Shown here: piece after piece, positions 22,426-32,253 of the stretch
Position numbering within the stretch: the first letter of the stretch is position 1
Layout: every line of letters starts with the position of its first letter
From: Polytrichum commune
Lineage: Eukaryota; Streptophyta; Polytrichopsida; Polytrichales; Polytrichaceae
Reading direction: 5' to 3'
Assembly: GCA_950295325.1 (NCBI GenBank)
Contig: OX485806.1
Coordinates: 34,660,001-34,724,000, forward strand
Length of the DNA: 64,000 nucleotides
Notes under the pieces: generated by a model
Seen by the model: the letters and a program-made list of their open reading frames with translations, nothing else
Database searches by the model: none
What the model was told of the DNA's origin: nothing
Translations under genes and position numbers: made by a program

Positions 22426-23683
22426 AGGCCATATCATAGAGGACAACACACCAAGGTAGACCTTAGGATCAAGCTTGCCAATATGGGAGTACTACTACTG
22501 GTGCTCCTCAGCAAGTTGGCATTAAACACCTCAGCTAGATAAATGCATCCGTTACGATTCCTGTCAATGTTTGAGCCAAGATATGTGGGCTTTCTGTACT
22601 TAGTAAGTTAACTCCAAGAAGGCTGAGGGGAGACGTTATGTCTAGGTAGTCATCTCTTTATACCCGACTAAGGTAGAAATACCATAACCCTTTAACCACC
22701 CTCTAGCCGTGCATTAGACCGCTGTCATAATGGTGAAGTGCCATTTCTAAAACCGATCATGACTCGGCGGCAGCTTCAATGCGTGTACACTTAGTGTAGC
22801 CAATGGGAGTCAAGTGTTAATGTACTCATGAGGTAACCGATTTAGGTGATGTTATGTATGGAAATGCGGATTACCGTGTTCGGTGTAGGGAGAATCTAGT
22901 GAACGAGTAGGGGGTTGGACAACTTTCCATTTTGAGAAATTGTAGCATTTTTTTTGTATAGGGCAGAAAAATAATGAAACAACTTGCATTCTTCATGAAT
23001 CCTTCTCGTCTATCTTGGAAGATTACCTCATGATCGTTAGACTAGATCTTCAATGCGAATCACCTTATTTTCGCAGGTTATGGTATTTCTACCTTATATT
23101 AGTGTACACGTTTATAATATACTCTTCTGATTTGGTCATGTGCATAACTATACTAATGTCCCCTCCCCACCTGACTTTAGCTAAGCCTAAAAGTTGGTTC
23201 TAAAAACACGGCCTTCACATCATCGACATTATCTAGTGCCGCGCCTAGTTGACAAATGATGTGGCATAGTTTAAAAGTGGAGGTTTTAAGCCTCAAGCAC
23301 CGACCCTCCCATCGGTACCTAGACATGAGGCAAGAATGTAGGACCTTTAAATGTGTTGCCTCCCGCCCTTGTCATTGGTTGCTTTTAGTCTTAGCTATGA
23401 GGGCACGAGGAGCTTCATTAACAAAAACCGATGGTAAGATAATAGATGTGTAGTAAGGCATTTGGGGATGGGACAAAAACTATCCAACATTCATTGCTTG
23501 GTAGATAAAACAATGACCATGTGTGAAGGCTACTTAAGTAAAACCTACTTGACAATCTCTGGAGCAAGTTCTTGTAGATGCATTGGGATAGCTGGACGCC
23601 TCCGCTATAACTGAGGGAGCTTTACCCGGTTTTTAGGAAAGACTTTGGTTATTTGATAAAGTCGCGTGGGGAGGGGGCATAAA
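22426..23683. other. Intergenic; inverted relative of the 54-kb tandem unit
   Basis: No gene recognised. On the minus strand about 22660-22720 reads GCACGGCTAGAGGGTGGTTA then GGTTATGGTATTTCTACCTTAG. This is the same sequence that occurs in the tandem repeat at 54251-54758. Confidence 0.5.
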
Positions 23684-23992
23684 AAGGATATTTAGTGTTT
23701 GATACACTAAATACGAATGCATACATTAAATGTCAATAACCCTATGAAAGTAAGTAACAGTAAATGTAAACTCAAACACTAAACATCAACTATGGTAATA
23801 ATGTGGAAGTTACATGCATTGAATGTTGTGTTAGTAAGGATATGAAATCCATGCTTCACAAGAAAGGAGGTGGCAGTAGGGAAGGTAGCAGCACATTTAT
23901 GTCTGACACTAATTATCAAGGAATTGAAAATTAGTGTTGAGCAGGGTAGGGTGGTAACAACATTAAATATAATCAAACACTAAACATCCTTT
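23684..23992. mobile_element. MITE with 20-bp inverted ends
   Basis: A 309-bp element begins AAGGATATTTAGTGTTTGAT and ends with its inverted copy ATCAAACACTAAACATCCTT (one mismatch). The interior has two more CACTAAA-type motifs in opposite orientation, recalling the self-complementary ends of the TA-flanked MITE family. No coding capacity; no second full copy in the window; target duplication not clear. Confidence 0.65.
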
Positions 23993-25714
23993 GAAATATG
24001 TGTGAATAATCTTCACTTTTACAAAGTTGTTATGTGTATCGTCAATTCTACCATACAAGGTGCTCAATTTCTTTATTAAGTTTCCGAATTGGTATGAATT
24101 AAGTTTGGCAGTTTTTGAAAGATTTTGCTTCAGTCTTTGAGGGTACTAAGGGTGAGTTTCCATGTAGGCCATTCGCCCACTAGATGCTAGATGCTAGTGG
24201 GTTGTGAGGTGTTCACATGTAGGTAAGCACAAGCTGCCAACCAACCCCATTCTTGTGGTCTGCTAGACTGCTAGAATGTGGAGGGCCGTGGACACGGGCC
24301 GCTAGACTTCCATGCGCTCACTAAAGCATATTTTAACCTACAAGTGTTGGTCACCAAAGGAATAAAGGCATGTTTTAAGAGGAGGAGGTTAGTAAGTGGG
24401 CCCAGATTTGAGAAGATGAGAGTAGGAAGTTGGCACATACGAACCCAACCCCACCAAATTCCATCTACATTTGGGTAAGTTTGTCCTTATTCCCACTAGA
24501 AGCTGGTGGGTGAGCAACCAATATGGAAAACTCACCCTAGCTAGGGACCTATAATTATTTTAAATATAAGGCAAAGCTTCTAGTTAAGAATGGTCACAAA
24601 ATAAACGTGGTACAATAAGATTTGGACTATGTACTCAAAATAATGACCACATTTTAAGTATGTGGTTTAACTTCTAAGCATCTAAAAATACCCAATGTAG
24701 GCCTCTCCATGTACAAAAAAAATGTTTGTAAATCAATTGTGAACAAAATTGATTCTACGTTGACTCATTCTTCAAGTTCACCTTTTAAAATTTGCAAATG
24801 GTTGAACACCTTGATGTTATCAAAAATTTGGGTTCAAATGGATAGCATGGGGGCATGTTGGAAGCAATAACATACTTAGTATTTTAATCATCAATGTCAT
24901 ATGCATGAGAACATTTTTATTTTCTTCTTGACATAAGATAATACACTATTAAAAATTAATTCAAGCTCATAAATATAGAAACATGATTGCAAAACTTGGT
25001 GAGGCTTGTAAGCTTGTGTATAAAGGTTAGATATTGAGCCTCTTGATCCCTGAATGATAATCACAATTGGGACGGTCTATGTTATCAACACTATATTAGG
25101 TTATTTCGAGACTTTCATTGTCTCAAATTATTATTTGGCATGAAAAAAATAACTAGTCCAATCTCAAAGTTAATGGTTGGCCGATATAAGCACATTGGCT
25201 AGAGCACTCAAAACCTACTTCATCAATAAAATCAAAGGAATGTAGGATATTTTAAGAATATAGAATAAAATCCTTGATCCTTTAGCCTACAGATCCAAAA
25301 TCTAATAAATTCATATTGATTCTAACATTGGAATTTCATCCCCCCCCCCCAATTTTTTTTTTTATTGGTTATTATATATGGATATTAATCCAAACCCAAA
25401 CATAATACTATTTCTTAGTAACCCAAAGTCTAGCCCAATTGTATTGAACCCACAATGTACATAGACTTACTAGTAGTCTACTATAATGTAAAATATGCTA
25501 ATATAATATTAAATCAAGTACAACAATGTTGGATATTATTGGTGCTTGTTCATAATCAAACAACTTAACTTCTACCAAGTTCTCATTGGCTTGATTCACC
25601 CGCATGGCGAGCAAGGTTGTTTTTTTTTTGCCAATGTTATGTACTTTTGAGGAATGGATAGTGACCCACTATGAATTTTCCGTGGTTTTCATGCTATGAC
25701 CATGGAATTTTTGT
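23993..25714. other. Intergenic; weak repeat fragment and simple tracts
   Basis: No gene recognised. About 24545-24790 is a poorly preserved piece of the 360-bp dispersed repeat (AAAGCTTCTAGTTAAGAATGG, then GACTATGTACTCAAAATAA). A C-run followed by a T-run sits at 25340-25363. Confidence 0.4.
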
Positions 25715-26302
25715 CTATCCAAGTTGGACCAAGCTCAAAATCCACCTTCCAACGAAAATAACGATTCCTATCCTAGCATGTACAATGCGAATCACATCTT
25801 TATTCCGTGTTGGTTGGAAGAATTCCACTTGAATCCTATTGGAGATGAGACCATAATTTACAAAATTTGGTTGAGACAAAGCTCTTGCAACCCAAACTGG
25901 TTTAGCATATGTCTCATCTCCATAATGCAAAGTGAGCATATAACTTTCGTGAAAATCCAATGCAACACAAAAAGACAGTGGGGGACAATTATTAGCAGGC
26001 CCAATGTAATGGTTGTCCTCATTGAACTCCTCACAAACCTCCCCATAGCGCAAAGGAATAACCTTCGAAGTAGGAACATTCACACAACATTGTGCCTAAA
26101 ACCCATGCCTCAAAGTAGGAGGACTACCTTGATGAAAGTCCTTCTTAGCGGAACGAATACGTGTCCAATAGCTTATCCAAGTTCCATATCCATGGTGAAA
26201 TGATCCACCAACATCGCTACCAACAAACATTCCCAATATGATATGAAGCATGATATGCCATTTATGATACCTTGAGCATTCTTCATGGGTATTGGTTTGC
26301 AA
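25715..26302 (-). pseudogene. Broken coding relic of unknown family
   Basis: On the minus strand a single frame stays open from 26302 to 25715 except for one TAG at 26096-26098. This is longer than most chance frames in this AT-rich DNA. The second half contains a plausible globular stretch with YAKPVWVARAL and IQVEFFQPT blocks. I do not recognise the family with confidence; a transposon-associated protein is possible. No start codon, splice sites or promoter can be assigned, and the stop shows that it is not functional as read. Confidence 0.35.
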
Positions 26303-26334
26303 GGTTTGGCGGCTAAATCACCATGTACACTCTA

Positions 26335-26665
26335 ACCTCCTCAATATCACACATGTGACAACCAAAGTGCACGTAATATTAAGGAGGTCTATAATGATAA
26401 CATGGATGATTGATAATATGAAATTAGTGTAGCATGTGACATTATGAAATAACACAAAGTCAACAACGCAATGATGACAATATGACAATGATGACAAGGT
26501 GATGCATGCGAGCATGTGGTTGAACTTTTTGGTGGATTAATCTAATGTCAACATTTGTGATATATGGGAGGCAAATGTGACAACAAGGAGGGAGATTTAA
26601 ACTGAGCACGTTCATTCCCTAGGGTTTTGGGATATAAGAGAGAGAGAGTGACATTAAGGAGGGTG
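26335..26665 (+). mobile_element. MITE with CCTCCTNAAT ends (copy 1)
   Basis: About 330 bp. The left end CCTCCTCAATATCACACATG is inverted at the right end (GTGACATTAAGGAGG). A second copy in the opposite orientation lies at 52550-52870; both contain TTCCCTAGGGTTTTGGGATA- and AACACAAAGTCAA-like blocks. No coding capacity. The target duplication could not be fixed. Confidence 0.6.
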
Positions 26666-27175
26666 ATATTACAAAGATCAAGATGTATTACTCACTCACC
26701 AAATTAGAACGATTGTACTGCCAATTAGGAGCCAAGAAAAGGTGTCTGATTAGCCTAAGAAACTTGACTGAATTAGCCTCATTTACCTTATTGCATCTTA
26801 CTTTCTGGAAAAAACGATCTTGATGATCTGCAATTGCAAACATGATGAGACATTTCCCGATCCAATCCAACGGTTCGAAGTTGTCCATGAAGCCTGAAGT
26901 GCCCATGGGCCACGATTATAGGGTCACGTAACTTATGTACCTTACTAGTCTAATAAAAGCAGTTGGCCAACATGCGTTTACTGAAATTGGCACCTACAAA
27001 AACACACAATCAAGGATCTCAGTACATGCTAGACTGTTAGCGGGACTTTGTCAATCCTTTATTAGTATAATAGGGTGAGTCACAGATTCTTGTACTGGTA
27101 CTACTGTAGTGTGTATGATTTTACGGACGACGTATTCACAGGGTCTGCACCCTTATAACTTTCAAGTGAACATTG
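26666..27175. other. No feature seen
   Basis: No gene. A block CCCGATCCAATCCAACGGTT at about 26857 recurs in altered form near 18930, 10090 and 44270 and belongs to an undefined dispersed repeat. Confidence 0.4.
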
Positions 27176-27413
27176 ATGAATGAGGAGAACTGATGACTGC
27201 TAACTTAGTTACAGATGAACTGGTTGAGCTTGAAAACTAACAGGTTGAAGTTCAAGACTTCAGGAAGATTACCAATCTGCTTACTAGAGGAATTTAATGA
27301 ATACACCTCAAATGAATAAAGAAAACCCAAAGATGTCAATGTGTAAGTTAATTGATTGGACTTGGGAAAATCAGGAGCTCAACCGATTGTGCCCAAAAAT
27401 CTCTTCGGACACT
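27176..27413 (-). repeat. AACCGGTT repeat, diverged single unit
   Basis: Shows TTAGTTACAGATGAACTGGT at the left and GTGCCCAAAAATCTCTTCGG at the right, with the ACCAATCTGCTTACTAGAGG variant of the central block. The CCGGTT motifs are mutated to CTGGTT and CAGGTT. Confidence 0.6.
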
Positions 27414-27616
27414 GTTGAGGATTGCAAGTTAGTGGAAGAGCCATCAGTCGTGTGGACACAATGCTTGCAATTATGACACACATGACCAAATTCTCACTAG
27501 AAATGATTTTTTTAGATGTACCCCAATGTATTTTTAATGCATGGGGAAAAGTGTTGTAAGAGTACAAGAAAGAGATCAATTATGATGATAGTCTTGTAAA
27601 GTTTGATATGGTGTTG

Positions 27617-27638
27617 GGGGGGGGGGGGGGCGGGGATG
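27617..27638. repeat. Poly-G tract
   Basis: A run of G interrupted once by C, close to the left of the transposon at 27721. The element itself begins with six G; no relation between the two is shown. Confidence 0.7.
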
Positions 27639-27720
27639 AACTAATTTTTCAGAGGTCTAATGATAAAATTGTGTGAAACATTAGAAAGTCTAATGTTGGT
27701 TTCGTCAATCATGCTTAGAC

Positions 27721-28505
27721 CTCGGGGGGTGCACTGTACTAAACATGTACGAGTATACGTGAGTGCACAGGAGGGGTATTGATTTGGACCTTGCCGTATT
27801 ACGTATACATATGGTATACATGTTATAATTTATAGTTACGTACATATATGGAAGGCCTTTAAAAAACATACAATAATTGTACTTGTATGGTACTGTTACT
27901 ATACTACATATCATAAGTTTTCATATTGGATGAAATTAGGATTAACTAGGATTAACGATCTTTGTTAGCAACTTTATAGGGTAGTATGAACCATGTACAA
28001 GGTGTCAAGGTAATATCAGGGAAAGAGGCAATATTAGGGTTTTGAAATGATTCGTTCAACTCAAAGTAACAAGGAGATTGGTTTATGTTGGTATCAAAAA
28101 GGGGCTAACAACAATTGGACATATGATCTTACTGATCATTTGATGGTAGACTTAGAGACAATAATTGCATTGGCTACAATGACATATATTGGTGAATCAA
28201 ATGTTTATGAGTTACATCCGGGAGATGAAAAAGTTTTCAACGACTTTGCTGATGAAGCTAGGATAGTTTGTTATACATATTATAAGGGTTGATTATTGTT
28301 CAAAAGTATATTTGTATACTTATGTCAATGACTATATATGAATGGATGTTTTTTTTGTGTATACATATTGTCACTTGTATATTTATTGTTGCAATTGTAT
28401 GTGTATTACTTCATTTCACAAAAAATAACTTGTATATAGGGGGTTTTTAGAGTATGCAGTGAACGCACGTGATTCTAGGTTTTAATGAAAGGTGCACCCC
28501 CCGAG
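27721..28505 (+). mobile_element. hAT-like transposon with CTCGGGGGGTGCAC ends (copy 1)
   Basis: A 785-bp element has perfect 14-bp terminal inverted repeats (CTCGGGGGGTGCAC ... GTGCACCCCCCGAG). It is flanked by the exact 8-bp direct repeat GCTTAGAC (27713-27720 and 28506-28513). The 8-bp duplication points to hAT or another 8-bp-TSD superfamily. A second copy lies at 55633-56356; outside one replaced central segment (27937-28072 here) the two differ at only a few positions. Carries one open frame (28047-28292). Too short to encode a full transposase. Confidence 0.92.
28047..28292 (+). CDS. Conserved transposon-borne frame, unknown function
   Basis: An 81-codon frame starts at an ATG and lies wholly inside the transposon. 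I recognise no domain. From residue 10 on (EIGLCWYQKG) it is nearly identical to the frame in the second copy at 55633-56356, including the motif ELHPGDEKVFNDFAD. A decayed relative at 44.85 kb keeps ELHP.DE.MFNDF. Preservation of these residues at a third, much more diverged locus suggests that this was once a real coding segment, possibly the C-terminal part of a transposase or a captured host exon. The first nine codons differ between the copies, so the start is uncertain. Confidence 0.4.
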   Translation: MIRSTQSNKEIGLCWYQKGANNNWTYDLTDHLMVDLETIIALATMTYIGESNVYELHPGDEKVFNDFADEARIVCYTYYKG

Positions 28506-28513
28506 GCTTAGAC

Positions 28514-28679
28514 GCTTTACATCCTGTGGCGTTTTGTGATTCCACTTAGTGCATCCAAAAAAGTCCCCTAGCTCTCTTTCTTGGGTCCTGGTGGCCTTGT
28601 TTGGTTTTGGCAATGAATTAAAAGCTTTGATTCATATTATTTAATAGAAAATGTACCCCAATGTACAAACGTAGGTACC
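28514..28679. other. No feature seen
   Basis: Short spacer between the transposon and the next repeat. Confidence 0.4.
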
Positions 28680-28925
28680 TACTTCAAGCCTCCAAGGAAC
28701 TTGCCACCCGAATCTTTGTCCAAATGCCATGTTTTGGTATGTAGAGTAGAGGCATCCATAACCGATCACTTCAAGGATTTTACGCCAGATCTAGAGAAGT
28801 GTAAGGCGGTGCAAAATTTATCATGTATAGGAAGATAAAAACTAAGATAACCACAAATTTTACGGTAATTTCATTCCTTAAATTGAAATTACTAAGAATT
28901 TTTGAAGCCAAAAGTTGGCTAGAAC
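28680..28925 (+). repeat. Dispersed coding-like repeat (third copy)
   Basis: GCATCCATAACCGATCACTT through TTTTTGAAGCCAAAAGTTGG matches, in opposite orientation, the segments at about 39600-39830 and 58140-58300. Read in this direction the three share short protein-like stretches (ITDHFKDFAPDLEKYK, then FLKLKLLRIFEA), but every copy is broken by stops or frame shifts. Confidence 0.5.
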
Positions 28926-30294
28926 ATATTACCAATCTTTGGAGTTTATCTTAACCGCTCATTCCACTCACTTTAGCACTCAAAAACAAGACATTTGTCA
29001 TGGCACTATTGATTCCAGACCAATCAAAATCCAGTCCCAGCCAGTTCGAAATTTTGAAACCCTATTGATTGCCGATGGGGTCCTCATCAGAAATAGGCGC
29101 CTCTACTATACTACCTACTCAGTACTCATTGACCAGGAACAGGCAGTATAATTTCCTACAAAGTCAATGCCGGAAGAATTGAGTGCTGATGACATGATGG
29201 TTTGACAGACTTTGCAGGGAGTAACTGCAACTGTTAATAATATATCTCTGAATGGATCATTCATACTACTACCCCAGTACTACCGCAATCGGGTGGTCAA
29301 CGCTAAGAAAGCGTTGGATCACCAATCAGTATTCGGAGTTACACATTCCTATGTCTTTTTACTATTAATGTATATTTATACCAAAGGAAAGATGTTAATG
29401 TTCTGTAATGTCCACACAACCAATTCGACCTTTTCTGGTTTAAACATGAGATGTACGTAAGTGACACTACATATCTTATTTAGTGTACCTCAGAGTCGAG
29501 ACTGATTTTGAGATGCATGTACTTCAAATGTAGTATGAAATCATGATACATAGTGTTGGTTTGGGTACGGTAACCTGCGCTTGTTAAATTTGGGTATAGC
29601 CACATGCTTATATTTGTCTTGGAAGTCATACATCCAGGGGCTTCAAATGTAAGACAATGGACCTACAGAAATGTTCGTTTAAGTGGGGTAACTTGTTCCA
29701 AGCTGTGAAACTGAGGATCTTATTATTCAATTTAATTTTTTCGTGGAGTAAGATCTGACTCGAGTCATGTGGGTTTAGCTGCATTCTATTGCACTGGGCT
29801 TTCCACCACGCCAAGACATCATCAGCCTGAGTGCTAGTTTGACATTTTGGTACGTCGCAAGCTTGCTTATAAGAAGGCGGTTAACTTATAAGAAGAGGCA
29901 TTTCATCCACGATCATTAGCTGGTAGTACACGTGGCTTAATGGCAATGACACTAGTAACTTCTAAGTGAGGTAATGCTCTCGGAACAAAACGTCATTACT
30001 GATCCCAATAGCACGCAACTTGGCTCCCTGGCACTAGCTAGCATTAGAAGACAGACTAGTGACGTTTGTTTGTTATCATTTTCTACAAGTCACCGGCACC
30101 TGCAATCATGCATGTTGTCCATGTAAACCCTTTTTGTCAGTGAAAGGGTGACCGAGTTAAGTTTCACCCTCCTGCAAATTGGGTAAAGAGATGCCAAAAA
30201 GGGTTAAAACGCAAAACTCTTGTGGTGGAAATTGGAATTCCACGAACTGGAAGTAACTCCTTAGGGGAGGAATATTCATGTCAGAGATCAGCTA
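28926..30294. other. Intergenic; one solo MITE end
   Basis: No gene recognised; short frames at 28915-29151 and 29212-29460 lack known motifs. Positions 29460-29491 (GTGACACTACATATCTTATT, then TAGTGTA) are a detached right end of the TA-flanked MITE family. Confidence 0.45.
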
Positions 30295-30653
30295 CACTAA
30301 TTATGATATTTTAGTGTCATAAGGTATTGAATGTCACCATGGTAACTTTTTGAATGACCCTTCTGATCAATTAGTGAACGAATATTGTCATGGGTGATGG
30401 GTGAGTTCATCCATTGGCCAGAACTCTACGTTCAATTGTCTGCAACTTGTTATGAAATTTTATCAGGGAAGATTGAAATCAATTGGTAAGTGACAGTAAT
30501 TGCAACACCATAAATCTATAATCCCCCCAAAATTTACAAGGAATGACAAATAATGTTGGGTTAACATTTAGTGTTGGTGACACTATACTGCAGTTTAAAA
30601 TTTGTATTGAGCAAGACAGTTAGAATTGGTGACACTGTATATCATATTCAGTG
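30295..30653 (+). mobile_element. TA-flanked MITE (copy C)
   Basis: A 359-bp element begins CACTAATTATG and ends CATATTCAGTG, with TA on both sides. Its interior matches copies A, B and D. It lies about 1.9 kb upstream of the pectinesterase start codon; any regulatory effect is unknown. Confidence 0.75.
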
Positions 30654-30838
30654 TACTTTCCAACTCATCAGATCATGACCACTTACCTCAGATAGAGCCT
30701 GTAGCATGAGTCTGGACTGGATGAACCTAATATTCCTCAGGTCAACACAAGAATCAGTCATTTCTACCTCAAGTTAGAACTTTCATCTCCAATTATGCGT
30801 CACTAAAGATCATTAAGGTTGCGTGGCCGTCTTTATAT

Positions 30839-31100
30839 TGTGGTTAGCACTCTTCTTAATTGAACATCTATTATACCTGAGTGGTACAAGGCTTGTACAC
30901 CAAGAAGACTCGTGACCAGACGAGATCGGACTATTTGCTCAAATACAGACACTGTTCTAATAGGTTCAATAGTGAGCACTGTAAGATTTGGGAGGGGATC
31001 ATGTGTGCTCGTCTAAAGACAATCTAGAGGCTCTTCACTTTGACCTCTTCTAGCTTTTGCATATATTCCTGAAACTCGGATGATACCGAAACTTGAATTG
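30839..31100 (+). repeat. Dispersed repeat, left part
   Basis: TGGTTAGCACTCTTCTTAAT, then TGAACATCTATTATACCTGA, is a variant of the family's left end. It continues through a TATTTGCTCAAATACAGACA block to about 31100. Confidence 0.5.
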
Positions 31101-31973
31101 ACAATCTGCGTGATTCATTGCAATTGTGCAGGCTAAGTGGACGAGACAATTTCCAACCCGATGACACAATACTGGCCAAAAAATTGTCTGTGGAATTGAT
31201 AAGGCCACATATATGTGACCTTATAACCTGCAGAGACTTTTCCACTCTCAAGATTGAATTTAAAGTAGACGTCAGAACCCTGCAGCTAGCATTTCTACTC
31301 CAAGAGTCCAAGCTAGCTTATACAAGCTACGGAGGTGTCTGCCTGCAGGCTGCTGCCAGGAAGGTGCTGCAGAACCAGAGTTATTATAATCAATGCTCCA
31401 AATGTCAACTCAACTCCTCATAGCTGATGATGACGAAGATTAACAAAACACACATGATATGCGTATATTCCAAGCCTGCTGAAACAGGGAGGCTTACTTC
31501 CTGGGTCATGTCTTAGATTCAATCCACATGACAATAGAAAGCATAATGTTAGATTTCAATTTGATGTCGTTGTATTTGATTAAGCTGCGAACGCACCTTT
31601 CTTGGGTGATATTGACAATGGCAGTCTACTAAGGTGGAAACAGTTACATTGACATGCTGCTTAGCCTTGAGCCTTAAGAGAGCATCATATCTGCAACATC
31701 TTATAAGCTGCATGGGTACAGTGGCAGAGTAATTCTCTAAGGTGGATACATTCATGCTTAAAACTGTCTTCACTTTAAGACAACATGTCAGCATGTTTTT
31801 ATATGCTGCATGATGAAAAAGCACCTTCTCGGGTAATAGTGGAACGTTGACATGGATCTACTTCGCTTGCTTAACCTTCCTCATCACCACTGAAAGATGC
31901 AAGTTACAGCTAGCTGGTGCACGTCGGACTGGGCCCACATCAAATTTGGCTTCCAAGTTCATACTGGAAGTTC
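31101..31973. other. Upstream region of the pectinesterase gene
   Basis: No gene seen. Two similar blocks about 240 bp apart (CGCACCTTTCTTGGGTGATA near 31590 and GCACCTTCTCGGGTAATA near 31820) suggest a small old duplication. A frame at 31118-31423 has no recognisable motif. Confidence 0.4.
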
Positions 31974-31992
31974 ATCTCTCTCTCTCTCTCTC
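31974..31992. promoter_or_regulatory. CT microsatellite in the promoter region
   Basis: About nine TC dinucleotides lie some 50 bp upstream of the TATA box. Pyrimidine-rich (Y-patch-like) tracts are common near plant transcription starts; a role here is inferred from position only. Confidence 0.5.
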
Positions 31993-32040
31993 ATCCAGCT
32001 AGCTGATGAGTGTTAGAGATGGAGATGAGTTTCAGAGGAG

Positions 32041-32047
32041 TATATAA
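32041..32047 (+). promoter_or_regulatory. TATA box of the pectinesterase gene
   Basis: TATATAA lies 207 bases upstream of the start codon. Transcription would start near 32070-32080, giving a leader of about 175-185 bases. It is the best TATA match in the preceding few hundred bases. Confidence 0.6.
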
Positions 32048-32253
32048 TGCTCCAAGCTCTCTCACATAGGACCATCACTTATTTCATACTGCAGCTTGCA
32101 GCCGATTGCTGCAATTATAACTGCAATAAGTAGTAGCTCCAGTCATACAGTGGACCCATCTGCACACACAGAAAATTCCCTCCACATAGTTTTTGTTGGT
32201 GGGGAGCTGGAGCTGGAGCTAGAGTCTAGTAGTACTCCTACCTAGCCTGGACT

